Source of the DNA: Henriciella sp045287255
Lineage (GTDB): Bacteria; Pseudomonadota; Alphaproteobacteria; Caulobacterales; Hyphomonadaceae
Reading direction: 5' to 3'
NCBI RefSeq assembly: GCF_045287255.1
Contig: NZ_CP137142.1
Span: forward strand, 2,728,001-2,792,000
Length of the DNA: 64,000 nucleotides
Shown here: piece by piece, positions 40,857 to 49,511 of the stretch
Layout of the letters: each line of letters starts with the position of its first letter
Position numbering within the stretch: the stretch's first letter is position 1
The notes under the pieces: model-generated
Databases searched by the model: none
What the model was told of the DNA's origin: nothing
Seen by the model: the letters and a program-made list of their open reading frames with translations, nothing else
Translations under genes and position numbers: made by a program

Positions 40857-42024
40857 ATCCGACGTAGACTTACGCCCCTTGGGGCTGGACCTTATCGTAA
40901 CGCCCCAAAGCATTGCTATTGCCGTCTCTGGAGGTGGTGACAGTCTATGCCTACTGCATCTCTGTCAGAACTGGGCCAGTAGAGCAGGGCACAACTTGCA
41001 CGTTTTCACTGTAGATCATGGCCTGCGCTGCGAAAGCGCCGATGAGGCCAAATGGGTCGCTCGGCAATGCCAAAAGCTGTCTCTGCCTCATCATACTCTG
41101 ATCTGGAAGCATCCTCGGCCATCACAGGCAGCCGCGCGGCAGGCCCGCCATCGCCTTCTGGCAAAAGCTTGCCAAGGGATCGGTAGTAGATGGCTTCTGC
41201 TTGGCCATACGCTGGATGATGTCGCCGAAACCATAGCCATGAGAGCCACACGGGGTGTTGCCCCCGAGAAGCAAGCCGGACCGATGCCTGTATCGGTTAG
41301 TCCGGTCTGGCCCGAAGGCCATAACCTTACGCTCTTACGCCCTCTGCTCCTGCAACAACGAGACACAATCAGAGCGTGGCTGAAAGCCAAGGCTATCGAG
41401 TGGATTGACGACCCTTCAAATCAAGACCCATCATATGAGCGGGTGCGCCAAAGACAGGTTTTGAAAACCCGTGAAGATGGACCATCCCGCGATCCTGTTT
41501 CTGCATTGCAGCAGCGCCTTCATGCGACGGTGCCGCTCATTTCTGATCTGAGAATGATTGCTCAGAACGTTGACCCATTTGGCCTGGTGAGCCTGCCGAG
41601 TGATTTCATAGATAATCAAATGGATGCACTGCTCTCCCTGGTTATCCCCGCCGCAGCTGGTCATGACAGACCGCCCCGGGCAACCGACCGCAACGCTCTG
41701 ATCAAAGCTTTGAAAACAGCCCAAACCGGACAACGCTTTACGCTTGGTGGCGCGTGGTTAGAGCGCAAGTCTGACTATATTCTGGTCGGACGGGAACCAG
41801 GCCCCGTCCCGGTAGACTATCGCGGGGTACTTTGGGATGGTCGGTTTGAAGCGACAAGCGCCCCAGCTCTGCCGCGTGAAACCGCCCCTTTTCTGGTCCG
41901 ACATGCCGTACCCCCAGATCGAAACTGGCGCTGTGTCGTGGCGGATCGCCTTAAAACTGATGCCGACATGATCGAAATGAATCAGGGGCTGCTCACCACA
42001 CCCCACGCATCAGGCCAGCCTTGA
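40825..42024 (+). CDS. tilS: tRNA(Ile)-lysidine synthase
   Basis: Converts C34 of the tRNA-Ile CAU anticodon to lysidine, changing its decoding to AUA. The 399-residue protein has the PP-loop ATP site AVSGGGDSLCLLHL near 34, the motif VDHGLRCESADEAKWV, LLLGHTLDDVAETIAMRATRG, and WIDDPSNQDPSYERVRQRQ. The C-terminal part is short. GTG at 40825 is the likely start, inside the end of cpoB, without a clear ribosome site. It overlaps the convergent formyltransferase-like gene by 32 nt. Confidence 0.93.
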   Translation: MNAFVPAVTAKSDVDLRPLGLDLIVTPQSIAIAVSGGGDSLCLLHLCQNWASRAGHNLHVFTVDHGLRCESADEAKWVARQCQKLSLPHHTLIWKHPRPSQAAARQARHRLLAKACQGIGSRWLLLGHTLDDVAETIAMRATRGVAPEKQAGPMPVSVSPVWPEGHNLTLLRPLLLQQRDTIRAWLKAKAIEWIDDPSNQDPSYERVRQRQVLKTREDGPSRDPVSALQQRLHATVPLISDLRMIAQNVDPFGLVSLPSDFIDNQMDALLSLVIPAAAGHDRPPRATDRNALIKALKTAQTGQRFTLGGAWLERKSDYILVGREPGPVPVDYRGVLWDGRFEATSAPALPRETAPFLVRHAVPPDRNWRCVVADRLKTDADMIEMNQGLLTTPHASGQP

Positions 42025-42718
42025 GATAACCCCCGAGGGTTGGTGCAAAATACTGGTTTGAGGGCAAATCGACCGCGTAAGGGACCAAATGCCGGGTCTT
42101 GGCGGCAATGCGCCAAATATAGGTGTGGAAATTATCCGCCGGGTCTGCACGCACACGCGCCTGATACAAAATGCCTCCCGTATCGACGCCCTGGTCAATC
42201 AGATGAACCGTAGCTCCAAAGTGTTCGGGTTCACCATTTGCCAGAGCGAAGTATCCCCCAAACATGCCACGATAGGCCGGATTGATCCCGGAATGGTAAT
42301 TGATAAAGGGAGCCTCCACCGCGCTGAGCGTCTTAGTTCCGATCATCCTAGCGGACACCACGAAAACAACCTTTGGATTTAATCTGGAGAGCTGTGTCCG
42401 AGTTTCTTTGTGATTGACGGAAGGGACTTCCAAAATGACCTGATCTCGTGCTGGCTCTGGCTTTAGAGTCTCTTGTTCAATCATCTCGGCGATGACTTGC
42501 CCTGATCCGCGCTTCATGAGTTTGATCGGTAACCGCGCAGCCATCATGCTCGCAACCTGCAAAGGCCCAAGCAGCCGCAATCGCCGCCGCCAGAAAATGG
42601 ATGCAGGCTCAGCTTCCTCCCGGATGACCGGGAATGCCCCAAAATGCTGACGCAAGGCATTGATGGTAATCCAGGCATGCGGCCCACCCGCTGTCAGGGC
42701 AACGATATCTGTGCGCAT
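41993..42718 (-). CDS. Formyltransferase-family protein
   Basis: A 241-residue protein with a formyl-transferase N-terminal-type domain. The catalytic triad is recognisable: INYHSGINPAYRG (Asn and His) near residue 135 and the Asp in LIDQGVDTGGILYQ near 175. It is too short for methionyl-tRNA formyltransferase and lacks its C-terminal tRNA-binding domain; PurN-like enzymes have a different N-terminus. A sugar-nucleotide formyltransferase or similar is possible. Start ATG 42718 has GGAG upstream; ATG 42733 lacks one. Single gene. Confidence 0.8.
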   Translation of the reverse strand: MRTDIVALTAGGPHAWITINALRQHFGAFPVIREEAEPASIFWRRRLRLLGPLQVASMMAARLPIKLMKRGSGQVIAEMIEQETLKPEPARDQVILEVPSVNHKETRTQLSRLNPKVVFVVSARMIGTKTLSAVEAPFINYHSGINPAYRGMFGGYFALANGEPEHFGATVHLIDQGVDTGGILYQARVRADPADNFHTYIWRIAAKTRHLVPYAVDLPSNQYFAPTLGGYLKAGLMRGVW

Positions 42719-42774
42719 TGATCGCTCCATCATACTTCACAGACAAAGCTGCAAGGCTGATGCCGCAACATGAA

Positions 42775-42799
42775 AAAGGCGGCTTTTGGAACCGCCTTT
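42775..42799 (-). terminator. Bidirectional-looking terminator after the His-rich secreted protein gene
   Basis: On the minus strand AAAGGCGG pairs with CCGCCTTT around TTCCAAAAG, followed by TTCATG. It lies 37 nt past the stop of the gene at 42836-43381. Confidence 0.75.
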
Positions 42800-42835
42800 C
42801 TGATCACAGTTTCGTGAGCTGCTTAAGAAACCAGC

Positions 42836-43381
42836 TTAATGGCAACCACATGGGCGAGGCCGCTTATGGTGCTTTCCACCACCGCCACCACCTTTGTGCC
42901 GGAAAGTGAAATGCGACGCCGCATGGCTAAGCACACCAGAATAGCGTTTGCCGCCACCAATGATAATCGTTCCACCACCACCGTAGAACTCAGTGCCAAC
43001 ACCAGCCCCGACACCACCCGTAAAGGCCCCCATATCAAGCTTGATCTCCTGACTGGCTGTAACCGTTCGTGTCGCAACAGCACGACGTGTCACTGTCGGG
43101 GTATGCGTCCGCGTATAGGTTCGAGTTGAGGTTGTGCGGGTCACAGGTGCAGCGTGATACTTAGGTGCTGGGGCATGGGTGAAGCGCGCTGGCGGAACCG
43201 GGCAGCTCCACTTATGCCCCTCGACCAACACACAGCCAGGTTCCGGCGGTGTCATATTGTGTGCTTTCAGGGGTGTTGGGCCACGATTAACCTTCTGTCC
43301 TGAAATACCGTCGGCAAAAGATGGGGCTGCAAAGAGGGTCAAAACTGCGATCAATGCTGTGATCTTGTTCCATAGTGACAT
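42836..43381 (-). CDS. Secreted Thr/Arg-rich protein with Gly/His C-terminus
   Basis: A 181-residue exported protein of no recognised family. Sec signal (ITALIAVLTLFAAPSFADG), a domain with two cysteines (EPGCVLVEGHKWSCPVPPAR, about 48-68), a Thr/Arg-rich middle (80-110), a Gly-rich hydrophobic stretch (FTGGVGAGVGTEFYGGGG), and a tail of Gly/His/Lys with GGGGGGKHHKRPRPCGCH. The tail could bind metal. Lowercase-complexity composition makes homology hard to see. It stands alone. Confidence 0.75.
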   Translation of the reverse strand: MSLWNKITALIAVLTLFAAPSFADGISGQKVNRGPTPLKAHNMTPPEPGCVLVEGHKWSCPVPPARFTHAPAPKYHAAPVTRTTSTRTYTRTHTPTVTRRAVATRTVTASQEIKLDMGAFTGGVGAGVGTEFYGGGGTIIIGGGKRYSGVLSHAASHFTFRHKGGGGGGKHHKRPRPCGCH

Positions 43382-43531
43382 GGTTTTCGCCTCCTGAGCG
43401 AATTAAGTCTTATCCAGTGATGACGTCGCAAGCACTGGGCCAGTCCTTAGTAAAGACGACAGACCAGATGTTTGCAAACGCCTTAACCTAATGGGCGAGT
43501 GCCATTCGCGCGGCAGGCGCAAGTCAGGATG

Positions 43532-43870
43532 TCAGGGCTTCAGTTTCTGAGTCTTATTCGACCCGATCACCTCTATACCCTCATGCCCCATAAAGTGGGT
43601 AACATCTAACGTCGCGGTATAGGGTCCAGCTGCTGGCAAGCCGATCCCGGTTTGAATACCAAGCACCTCTATGCTCCAGAAATCAGGTTTCTGGACATAG
43701 ATGAGTGGAACAAGGCTGACTTCCATTGTGATGTAAGGTTTCATGCCATTTACGATCAGCATGTAAGTTTCGTTGACGATGCCTGGTCGTAACTCAGCAT
43801 TGTCAAAACTTATGATTCGTGCGCCCTTTGATTGAGGCAGATCCCGAAGATCATTGAGTGCATTATACAT
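43532..43870 (-). CDS. Hypothetical protein
   Basis: A 112-residue protein, beta-rich by appearance (ETYMLIVNGMKPYITMEVSLVPLIYVQ and AAGPYTATLDVTHFMGHEGIEVIG). No signal peptide or membrane helix is seen, and I recognise no family. A strong ribosome site, GGGGAGG, precedes the ATG, and TATAGT lies upstream as a possible -10, so it is very likely expressed. Base composition is somewhat more AT-rich than its neighbours. Confidence 0.7.
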   Translation of the reverse strand: MYNALNDLRDLPQSKGARIISFDNAELRPGIVNETYMLIVNGMKPYITMEVSLVPLIYVQKPDFWSIEVLGIQTGIGLPAAGPYTATLDVTHFMGHEGIEVIGSNKTQKLKP

Positions 43871-43931
43871 TTTTAGCGTCCTCCCCTATTGAGGAGTTAA
43901 CTATACTTCAATTTCGGGTAAATTTCGAATC

Positions 43932-44138
43932 CTAGAAATCGAACGCGCGGCCATCACGCTCCCAATCACCATAGCGGACCGGTTCTTTCTTCTTCGGTCC
44001 ACCTTTTTCCTGCGCCCGCGCCTCTTCAAGATCGCGCTCTTTAGCCTCAAACGTAGCGCGGCGCTCAGCCGCTTCAGCTAAAGCGCGCTGCGCGGCAGGA
44101 GATAGCTCTTTCTTTGTGACATTCTGGTCATCTGACAT
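43932..44138 (-). CDS. DUF1674 protein (SDHAF4-like succinate dehydrogenase assembly factor)
   Basis: A 68-residue protein with the DUF1674 C-terminal signature PVRYGDWERDGRAFDF. In eukaryotes this family (SDHAF4) binds flavinated SdhA during complex II assembly; alphaproteobacterial homologues are its likely ancestors. The N-terminal half is a charged helix (LSPAAQRALAEAAERRATFEAKERDLEEA). ATG 44138 was chosen; it diverges from htpX across 88 bp containing the perfect palindrome GCGTTAACGC (44156-44165). Confidence 0.9.
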   Translation of the reverse strand: MSDDQNVTKKELSPAAQRALAEAAERRATFEAKERDLEEARAQEKGGPKKKEPVRYGDWERDGRAFDF

Positions 44139-44226
44139 GCTCAGGACTCCCACTGGCGTTAACGCTTCTATATATCTCAATCACTAAGATTAAGGTTTGC
44201 CAGCCGTCTATCAAGGAGTGCGCCTC

Positions 44227-45129
44227 ATGGGCACCACCAAGACTTTTATTCTGCTCGCTGCCATGACGGCTTTGTTCATGGCCGTCGGCTTCGTAGTCGG
44301 GGGCACGATGGGTATGGGGATTGCCTTTATTGTTGCCGCCGGGATCAACTTCTTTTCCTATTGGAATGCGGATAAAATTGTCCTGAAAATGCAAGGCGCA
44401 CGGCAGGTCGATGAGAGCGATGCCAGCCCAATGATCCGAACCTTTGTCGGCGACACAAAAGCCCTTGCTCGCTCCGCAAACATGCCGGAGCCAAAAATCT
44501 ACATTATCGACACCCAGCAACCCAATGCCTTTGCGACGGGCCGAAACCCTGACAATGCCGCTGTGGCTGCCACATCAGGCCTACTGAACATGCTCAGCCG
44601 CGAGGAAACCGCAGGCGTTATGGCCCATGAGCTTGCCCATGTCCAAAATCGCGACACGCTGACCATGACGATTACGGCAACCATTGCAGGCGCCATCGGC
44701 ATGCTGGCGAATTTCGCGCTCTTCTTCAGTAATCGCGAGCGGGGCGGCATCATTGCAGGGCTATTGATCATGATTTTTGCCCCTATGGCGGCGGGCCTTG
44801 TCCAAATGGCGATCAGCCGCTCGCGTGAATATGAAGCTGATAAACGGGGTGCAGAAATTTGCGGCAATCCTCTATGGCTTGCCTCGGCGCTGGAAAAGAT
44901 TGATCGAGGCGCAAGAGCAACGATTAACCGCCGCGCAGAGGAAAACCCCGCAATGGCGCATATGTACATTATGAACCCCCTCGCCGGGCGAAAAGGTGAT
45001 AGTCTCTTTTCAACCCATCCGGGCACAGCCAACCGGATTGAAGCGCTGGTTCGCCTTGCCGAAGACATGGGGCAGGGCAGAATGAGCCCGCCACTGGAAG
45101 ACCCCCGTCCAACTGGACCTTGGGGGTGA
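44227..45129 (+). CDS. htpX: Membrane metalloprotease HtpX
   Basis: A 300-residue inner-membrane zinc protease in quality control of membrane proteins. Two N-terminal membrane helices (about 5-50), then the zinc motif MAHELAHVQNRDT near 138 and the third ligand in SREYEADKRGAEICGNPLWLA; two more helices lie between. NAFATGRNPDNAAVAATSGLL is typical. ATG 44227 follows AAGGAG. The stop overlaps the following GTG by 4 nt, so rsmB is coupled. Confidence 0.95.
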   Translation: MGTTKTFILLAAMTALFMAVGFVVGGTMGMGIAFIVAAGINFFSYWNADKIVLKMQGARQVDESDASPMIRTFVGDTKALARSANMPEPKIYIIDTQQPNAFATGRNPDNAAVAATSGLLNMLSREETAGVMAHELAHVQNRDTLTMTITATIAGAIGMLANFALFFSNRERGGIIAGLLIMIFAPMAAGLVQMAISRSREYEADKRGAEICGNPLWLASALEKIDRGARATINRRAEENPAMAHMYIMNPLAGRKGDSLFSTHPGTANRIEALVRLAEDMGQGRMSPPLEDPRPTGPWG

Positions 45130-46409
45130 GCGGGGCAAAGGCGAGACTGGCCGCCGCAGACCTGTTAATTCGCGTCCTTGATGAAAAGCGCCTGCTGGAT
45201 GAAGCGCTTACCAGCAGCGAACTCTATGATGACCTAACCGGCCCAGATCGTGGCTTCTCCCGTGCCATGACCAGTGCGGTTTTGCGCCAGCTTGGCCGCC
45301 TTGATGCTGGGTTGGCCCCTTTTCTGGAGCGGCCAATTGAAACCGCAACACCGCCAGCACGCGCCCTTCTACGACTTGGCGCCGCTCAAGCCTGGCTATT
45401 GGAAACCCCGGACCATGCTGTGGTCAGCGAAACGGTTGCTGCTGCAAAACAATGGCCGCGCGCCCAACGTGCAACTGGGTTCTTGAACGCGGTTTTGCGC
45501 AAAGTGGTAAGTGACCGAAGCGCCTTCGATGCCGCCCCGATTGAAGCCATATGGCCAGAGTGGCTACGACAGAATTTGATCTCCGGGTTGGGTGCCCGTG
45601 CAACCCTAGCCCTGGCACAGGCACAGACCGAAACGCCAGACCTCTATCTGATCCCTAAGGACGGCAACGCCGAAGCTCTGGCTCAGCGCGTCGATGGTCA
45701 GGCTGTCGCCTCTTACGCGGTGCAAATCGACCACACCCGGACCGTGCAGGATTTGCCCGGCTATGAAGAAGGGGACTGGTGGGTGCAGGATATCGCGGCT
45801 GCCCTACCTGCCCTTTTGCTAAACGCTCAAGCAGGCGAAACCGTCCTTGATTTTTGCGCCGCACCCGGCGGCAAAACGATGCAGCTGGCCGCTACTGGGG
45901 CAAATGTCACTGCAATTGACCGTTCCAAACCACGCCTAAAGCGGCTCAAGCAGAATCTCTGGCGCACCGGATTTCATGGAAAAATTGAAACCGTTCTAAG
46001 CGATGCAACGAACTGGACGCCGCCAGCCCCAGTCGACAAAATCCTGATTGACGCTCCATGCTCAGCCTTTGGTACGCTGCGCCGTCACCCGGAAGGGGCC
46101 TTCATCAAGTCCGCCGAAGATATCGCCGGCTTCCCGAATATTCAGATGCGTTTGCTGAAACATGCAGCCAAGAATCTGAAACCTGGTGGCAGTCTGGTTT
46201 ATTGTGTCTGTTCCCCCCGCCCAGAAGAAGGCAGCGCCAATATCGATCAAGCTCTAGGCGAGTTACCCTTGCAGAGGTCGCCCATCACAGAGGAAGAGGC
46301 TGGCGTCTTTAAGGGCTCGCTGACATCTCATGGAGATTTACTCACATTGCCAGGGAATAATCTGCGCCATGATGCGTTCTACATTTGCCGACTGACTCGC
46401 AAAACCTGA
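45126..46409 (+). CDS. rsmB: RsmB-type rRNA (cytosine-C5) methyltransferase
   Basis: A 427-residue m5C RNA methyltransferase, likely for 16S C967. An N-terminal NusB-like RNA-binding domain (about 5-140) precedes the SAM-binding core: VLDFCAAPGGKTMQLA, TAIDRSKPRLKRLKQN, then DAPCSAFGTLRRHPEG with one catalytic cysteine and VYCVCSPRPEEG with the other. GTG at 45126 overlaps the htpX stop (GTGA); TTG 45120 is also possible. Confidence 0.93.
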   Translation: MSGAKARLAAADLLIRVLDEKRLLDEALTSSELYDDLTGPDRGFSRAMTSAVLRQLGRLDAGLAPFLERPIETATPPARALLRLGAAQAWLLETPDHAVVSETVAAAKQWPRAQRATGFLNAVLRKVVSDRSAFDAAPIEAIWPEWLRQNLISGLGARATLALAQAQTETPDLYLIPKDGNAEALAQRVDGQAVASYAVQIDHTRTVQDLPGYEEGDWWVQDIAAALPALLLNAQAGETVLDFCAAPGGKTMQLAATGANVTAIDRSKPRLKRLKQNLWRTGFHGKIETVLSDATNWTPPAPVDKILIDAPCSAFGTLRRHPEGAFIKSAEDIAGFPNIQMRLLKHAAKNLKPGGSLVYCVCSPRPEEGSANIDQALGELPLQRSPITEEEAGVFKGSLTSHGDLLTLPGNNLRHDAFYICRLTRKT

Positions 46410-46526
46410 CGATCTTTTCATGAAGACTGGGTCGATTGGCCGTAAAAACGCCTTATCAGGTTCATTTAGAGTTCAGCCAAGTTGGCGAGAATGCACAGCG
46501 TCCATTCGTGCAAAGGAGCACATATT

Positions 46527-47033
46527 ATGACAAATACGATTTCTGTGACCAAGCCCGGTAACAAGATGATGGCCGGCATCTTTGCAGCCATGACCTTGGC
46601 CGTAACCGGCTGTGCCGCGACCAATAGCGGCTCAGTGGTGAGTTCTTCTTCGACCGGCTACTCAATGACCGTGCGCGAAGGTACCGTGGTTTCCATCCGT
46701 GACGTTACGATCCGCCCGGACCGCTCAATCATTGGCACCGCAACAGGTGCCGTCCTTGGCGGACTTGCTGGATCTGAGCTTGGTGGTGGCGACAAAGCCC
46801 AAACCGCTGGCGCCATCGGTGGCGCTGTTCTTGGTGGGATCGCCGGAAACATGCTCGGCAAAAACCTTGGCACACAGCAAGGTCAGGCGATTACCGTTGA
46901 CTTTGGTGGTCAGGATGGTCTGCGCGCTTATGTCCAGCCGCTTGATTATCAGTTCCAGCCGGGTCAGCCCGTCTTTGTGGAATTCCGCGAAGATGGTGCC
47001 TATGTGGTGCCGCGGCCAGCCCCGCGTTACTAA
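46527..47033 (+). CDS. Glycine-zipper 2TM lipoprotein (SlyB/PcP family)
   Basis: A 168-residue outer membrane lipoprotein. A lipobox LAVTGC-A sits near residue 28. The glycine-zipper domain follows: GTATGAVLGGLAGSELGGGDKAQTAGAIGGAVLGGIAGNMLG, two GxxxG-rich helices, about 73-113. A C-terminal beta segment is VDFGGQDGLRAYVQPLDYQFQ. SlyB-type proteins support outer-membrane integrity under stress. The start is the ATG at 46527 with AAAGGAG upstream. Confidence 0.9.
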   Translation: MTNTISVTKPGNKMMAGIFAAMTLAVTGCAATNSGSVVSSSSTGYSMTVREGTVVSIRDVTIRPDRSIIGTATGAVLGGLAGSELGGGDKAQTAGAIGGAVLGGIAGNMLGKNLGTQQGQAITVDFGGQDGLRAYVQPLDYQFQPGQPVFVEFREDGAYVVPRPAPRY

Positions 47034-47055
47034 TCCCCTTGCATATGCACCCTCT

Positions 47056-47092
47056 ACCGCCGTCAGCCTTGTGCTGACGGCGGTTTAGTTTT
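47056..47092 (+). terminator. Terminator between the lipoprotein gene and rpe
   Basis: ACCGCCGTCAG (47056-47066) and CTGACGGCGGT (47074-47084) are exactly complementary, 7-nt loop, followed by TTAGTTTT. Confidence 0.9.
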
Positions 47093-47103
47093 AGGCGTCA
47101 ATC

Positions 47104-47760
47104 ATGTCTGATATCGTGATTTCGCCCTCCATCCTGTCAGCCGATTTTGCAGAACTCGGGGAAGAAATTCGCCGAATAGATAAGGCTGGAGCAGATTGGA
47201 TCCATGTTGATGTCATGGATGGGCATTTCGTGCCAAACCTGACATTCGGGCCGCCAATTATCAAAAAGCTGCGCCCACACACAGACAAGCCGTTTGACGT
47301 ACACTTAATGATCGCCCCGGTTGATCCCTACATTGATGCTTTTGCCGATGCCGGCGCCAATATTCTCACCGTTCATCCTGAAGCTGGACCACATCTGCAT
47401 CGCACCATCCAATCCATTCGCGCTAAAGGCATGAAGCCCGGCATTGCCCTGAACCCGGGAACACCTGCCGAAATTATCGATCCCTTGATCGATGATATCG
47501 ACCTCATTCTGGTGATGTCGGTTAATCCGGGCTTTGGTGGACAGAGTTTCATTGATAGTCAGCTTCGCAAGATCGAGAAGCTCCGAAAGCGCATTGATGA
47601 AACAGGTCGCGATATCATCCTGGAGGTGGACGGTGGTCTGAACACTGAAACAGCGCCAAAAGCCATTTCAGCTGGTGTAACCGCTATTGTCGCGGGGTCT
47701 GCTGTTTTTAAAGGTGGTCCCGACCACTACGCTGACAATATCGCCGCCCTTCGTCCCTAG
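47104..47760 (+). CDS. rpe: Ribulose-phosphate 3-epimerase
   Basis: A 218-residue TIM-barrel enzyme interconverting ribulose 5-phosphate and xylulose 5-phosphate. Signature elements: SPSILSADFAELGEEI, WIHVDVMDGHFVPNLTFGP (metal-binding His/Asp), DVHLMI, LVMSVNPGFGGQSFI and LEVDGGLN, with GSAVFKG at the phosphate site. Length normal. Upstream is a terminator, downstream by 23 nt the heparinase gene. Confidence 0.97.
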   Translation: MSDIVISPSILSADFAELGEEIRRIDKAGADWIHVDVMDGHFVPNLTFGPPIIKKLRPHTDKPFDVHLMIAPVDPYIDAFADAGANILTVHPEAGPHLHRTIQSIRAKGMKPGIALNPGTPAEIIDPLIDDIDLILVMSVNPGFGGQSFIDSQLRKIEKLRKRIDETGRDIILEVDGGLNTETAPKAISAGVTAIVAGSAVFKGGPDHYADNIAALRP

Positions 47761-47783
47761 TAGAGTTTTTGCACGTTACCTGA

Positions 47784-49511
47784 ATGACTGAGACAGTCCT
47801 GCCGCCGCCAACAGAGCCAAGACGCAGCGATGAAGATGACATCGCTCTTTGGGCGCGTTTCCGCGGCAAGACGGGTGAAGATGCCAAAGCTTCCGCAGGC
47901 CATCGCCTGAAGATTGCTGGCACCAAGCCAGAGGGTTTTGGCCTTTACCCTAGACCTGTAAACCCGCCCGACCCCTTGCGCGGTGAGCGTCTACTCATGG
48001 GTATTTGGCGCATCGGGATGGATCGTATGGTCTTGCCGGACGGCTCCGCACCGTGGACAGAACAGATGCCGTCTCGCCACTATTCCGACCGCGTGCACCG
48101 CTTCGACTGGCTCGCAGACCTGTTTTCGCAGGGAGACGTGGGCGCTGACCGGGCCCGTCTTTTGGTCGATGACTGGATTGAGAATTTTGGCCGCTTTGAT
48201 GGCTTTTCCTGGCGTTCATCCTGTACAGCCGATCGCGCCTGGAGCTGGATTTGCTGTGGCGCCGCCCTTTTTGAAGAAGGCGATGATGCCGCGATTGATG
48301 CGCGTCTCGATACCCTTAATCGACAAATCCGACATGTTGCCGCCCTGGTTGACTCTGATCGTGACCCGATCGGCGTTTTCCGCAGCGCTGTTCTCTCTAT
48401 GGCTTGGGCGATTTGTGTCGGTCGCGGTAAAGAGCTTGATGAAGCCATAGGACGGCTGGAATCTGTTTGCACGGCCCAGTTCTTCCCAGATGGTGGTCAT
48501 GTCTCACGCTCTCCGGCGCGCACAGCTCGCTGCCTATCGGATCTCATGGTTCTTGAGGACTTGCTCATCCGCAGTGATCGGCCAGTACCAGACTATCTTG
48601 AGAAATGGATCAACCGCGCAGGTGGCATGGTCGCCTTTTTCCGCGCAAGAGACGGCGCCCTGCCGCCTTTTCATGATGGTGATGAGCGCCGTGTCGAAGA
48701 AATTGATGCAATTATCACCCGGCTGAAGACCGCGCCGCGGCAATTCAGCATCGCCCCGAAATCTGGTTACCAGAAACTCCAGAAAGGCGAGACGTGTCTT
48801 TATCTTGATGCTGGAGCTGGCCCTGAACGTCCCTATGGCGACAAGGCGCATGCAGGCTCGCTGAGTTTTGAACTGCATGATCGTGATGCTCGGATTATAA
48901 CCTCTTGCGGCAACAGCCCCGAAACAGATCTCGACTGGCAAGCTGCCGTCCGGCGTACCAGCGCGCATTCAACCCTGGTCGTCAGAAGCGAAGACTCTTC
49001 TCGGTTCATCAAGAATGATGATAGTGACCTGCTCTATCCAGAGGGGCCTGACGGCATATCGGCCAAGCGTTTAGAAGAAGCTGATGAGATTTGGCTCGAC
49101 GCACAGCACAGTGGCTATAAGCGTATCTTTGGCTTGCTGCACCGCCGCCGCCTTTTCATGTCTGGCGATGGCTGCCGCCTGACGGGTGAAGATTCTCTCT
49201 CCAGACCTGTTTCAGCTGGTCTTGGTGAAGATGAGACCGCTATTGAGTTTGATATCCGCTTTCATCTTCATCCCACGATTACTGCCATGACCTCTGGAGA
49301 TGCGATTATCCTGCGCAGTGAGTATGGGCCGGTCTGGCGTTTCAAAACAACCCACGCCAAAGCTCGTCTGGAACCAACGGTCTATCTGGGCCGCGGTATC
49401 GTTGAAAAGAGTGAGCAGATTGTGCTCACAGGTCAGGCTGACCCAAACGGAGACGGCACCAACCCGCCAAATTGTGTGCGTTGGGTCTTCCTGAAGGATA
49501 CATCTCGATGA
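47784..49511 (+). CDS. Heparinase II/III family protein
   Basis: A 575-residue protein of the alginate-lyase/heparinase II/III type: an N-terminal alpha/alpha toroid (about 60-330, with SWRSSCTADRAWSWICCGAALF and DGGHVSRSPARTARCLSDLM) and the C-terminal beta-sandwich Heparinase_II_III domain with AHAGSLSFELHDRDARIITSCGN and VRRTSAHSTLVV. No signal peptide, so it may act in the cytoplasm. It commonly lies before purH in alphaproteobacteria. Here a CapD-like gene is placed between, overlapped by ATGA. Substrate unknown. Confidence 0.9.
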   Translation: MTETVLPPPTEPRRSDEDDIALWARFRGKTGEDAKASAGHRLKIAGTKPEGFGLYPRPVNPPDPLRGERLLMGIWRIGMDRMVLPDGSAPWTEQMPSRHYSDRVHRFDWLADLFSQGDVGADRARLLVDDWIENFGRFDGFSWRSSCTADRAWSWICCGAALFEEGDDAAIDARLDTLNRQIRHVAALVDSDRDPIGVFRSAVLSMAWAICVGRGKELDEAIGRLESVCTAQFFPDGGHVSRSPARTARCLSDLMVLEDLLIRSDRPVPDYLEKWINRAGGMVAFFRARDGALPPFHDGDERRVEEIDAIITRLKTAPRQFSIAPKSGYQKLQKGETCLYLDAGAGPERPYGDKAHAGSLSFELHDRDARIITSCGNSPETDLDWQAAVRRTSAHSTLVVRSEDSSRFIKNDDSDLLYPEGPDGISAKRLEEADEIWLDAQHSGYKRIFGLLHRRRLFMSGDGCRLTGEDSLSRPVSAGLGEDETAIEFDIRFHLHPTITAMTSGDAIILRSEYGPVWRFKTTHAKARLEPTVYLGRGIVEKSEQIVLTGQADPNGDGTNPPNCVRWVFLKDTSR

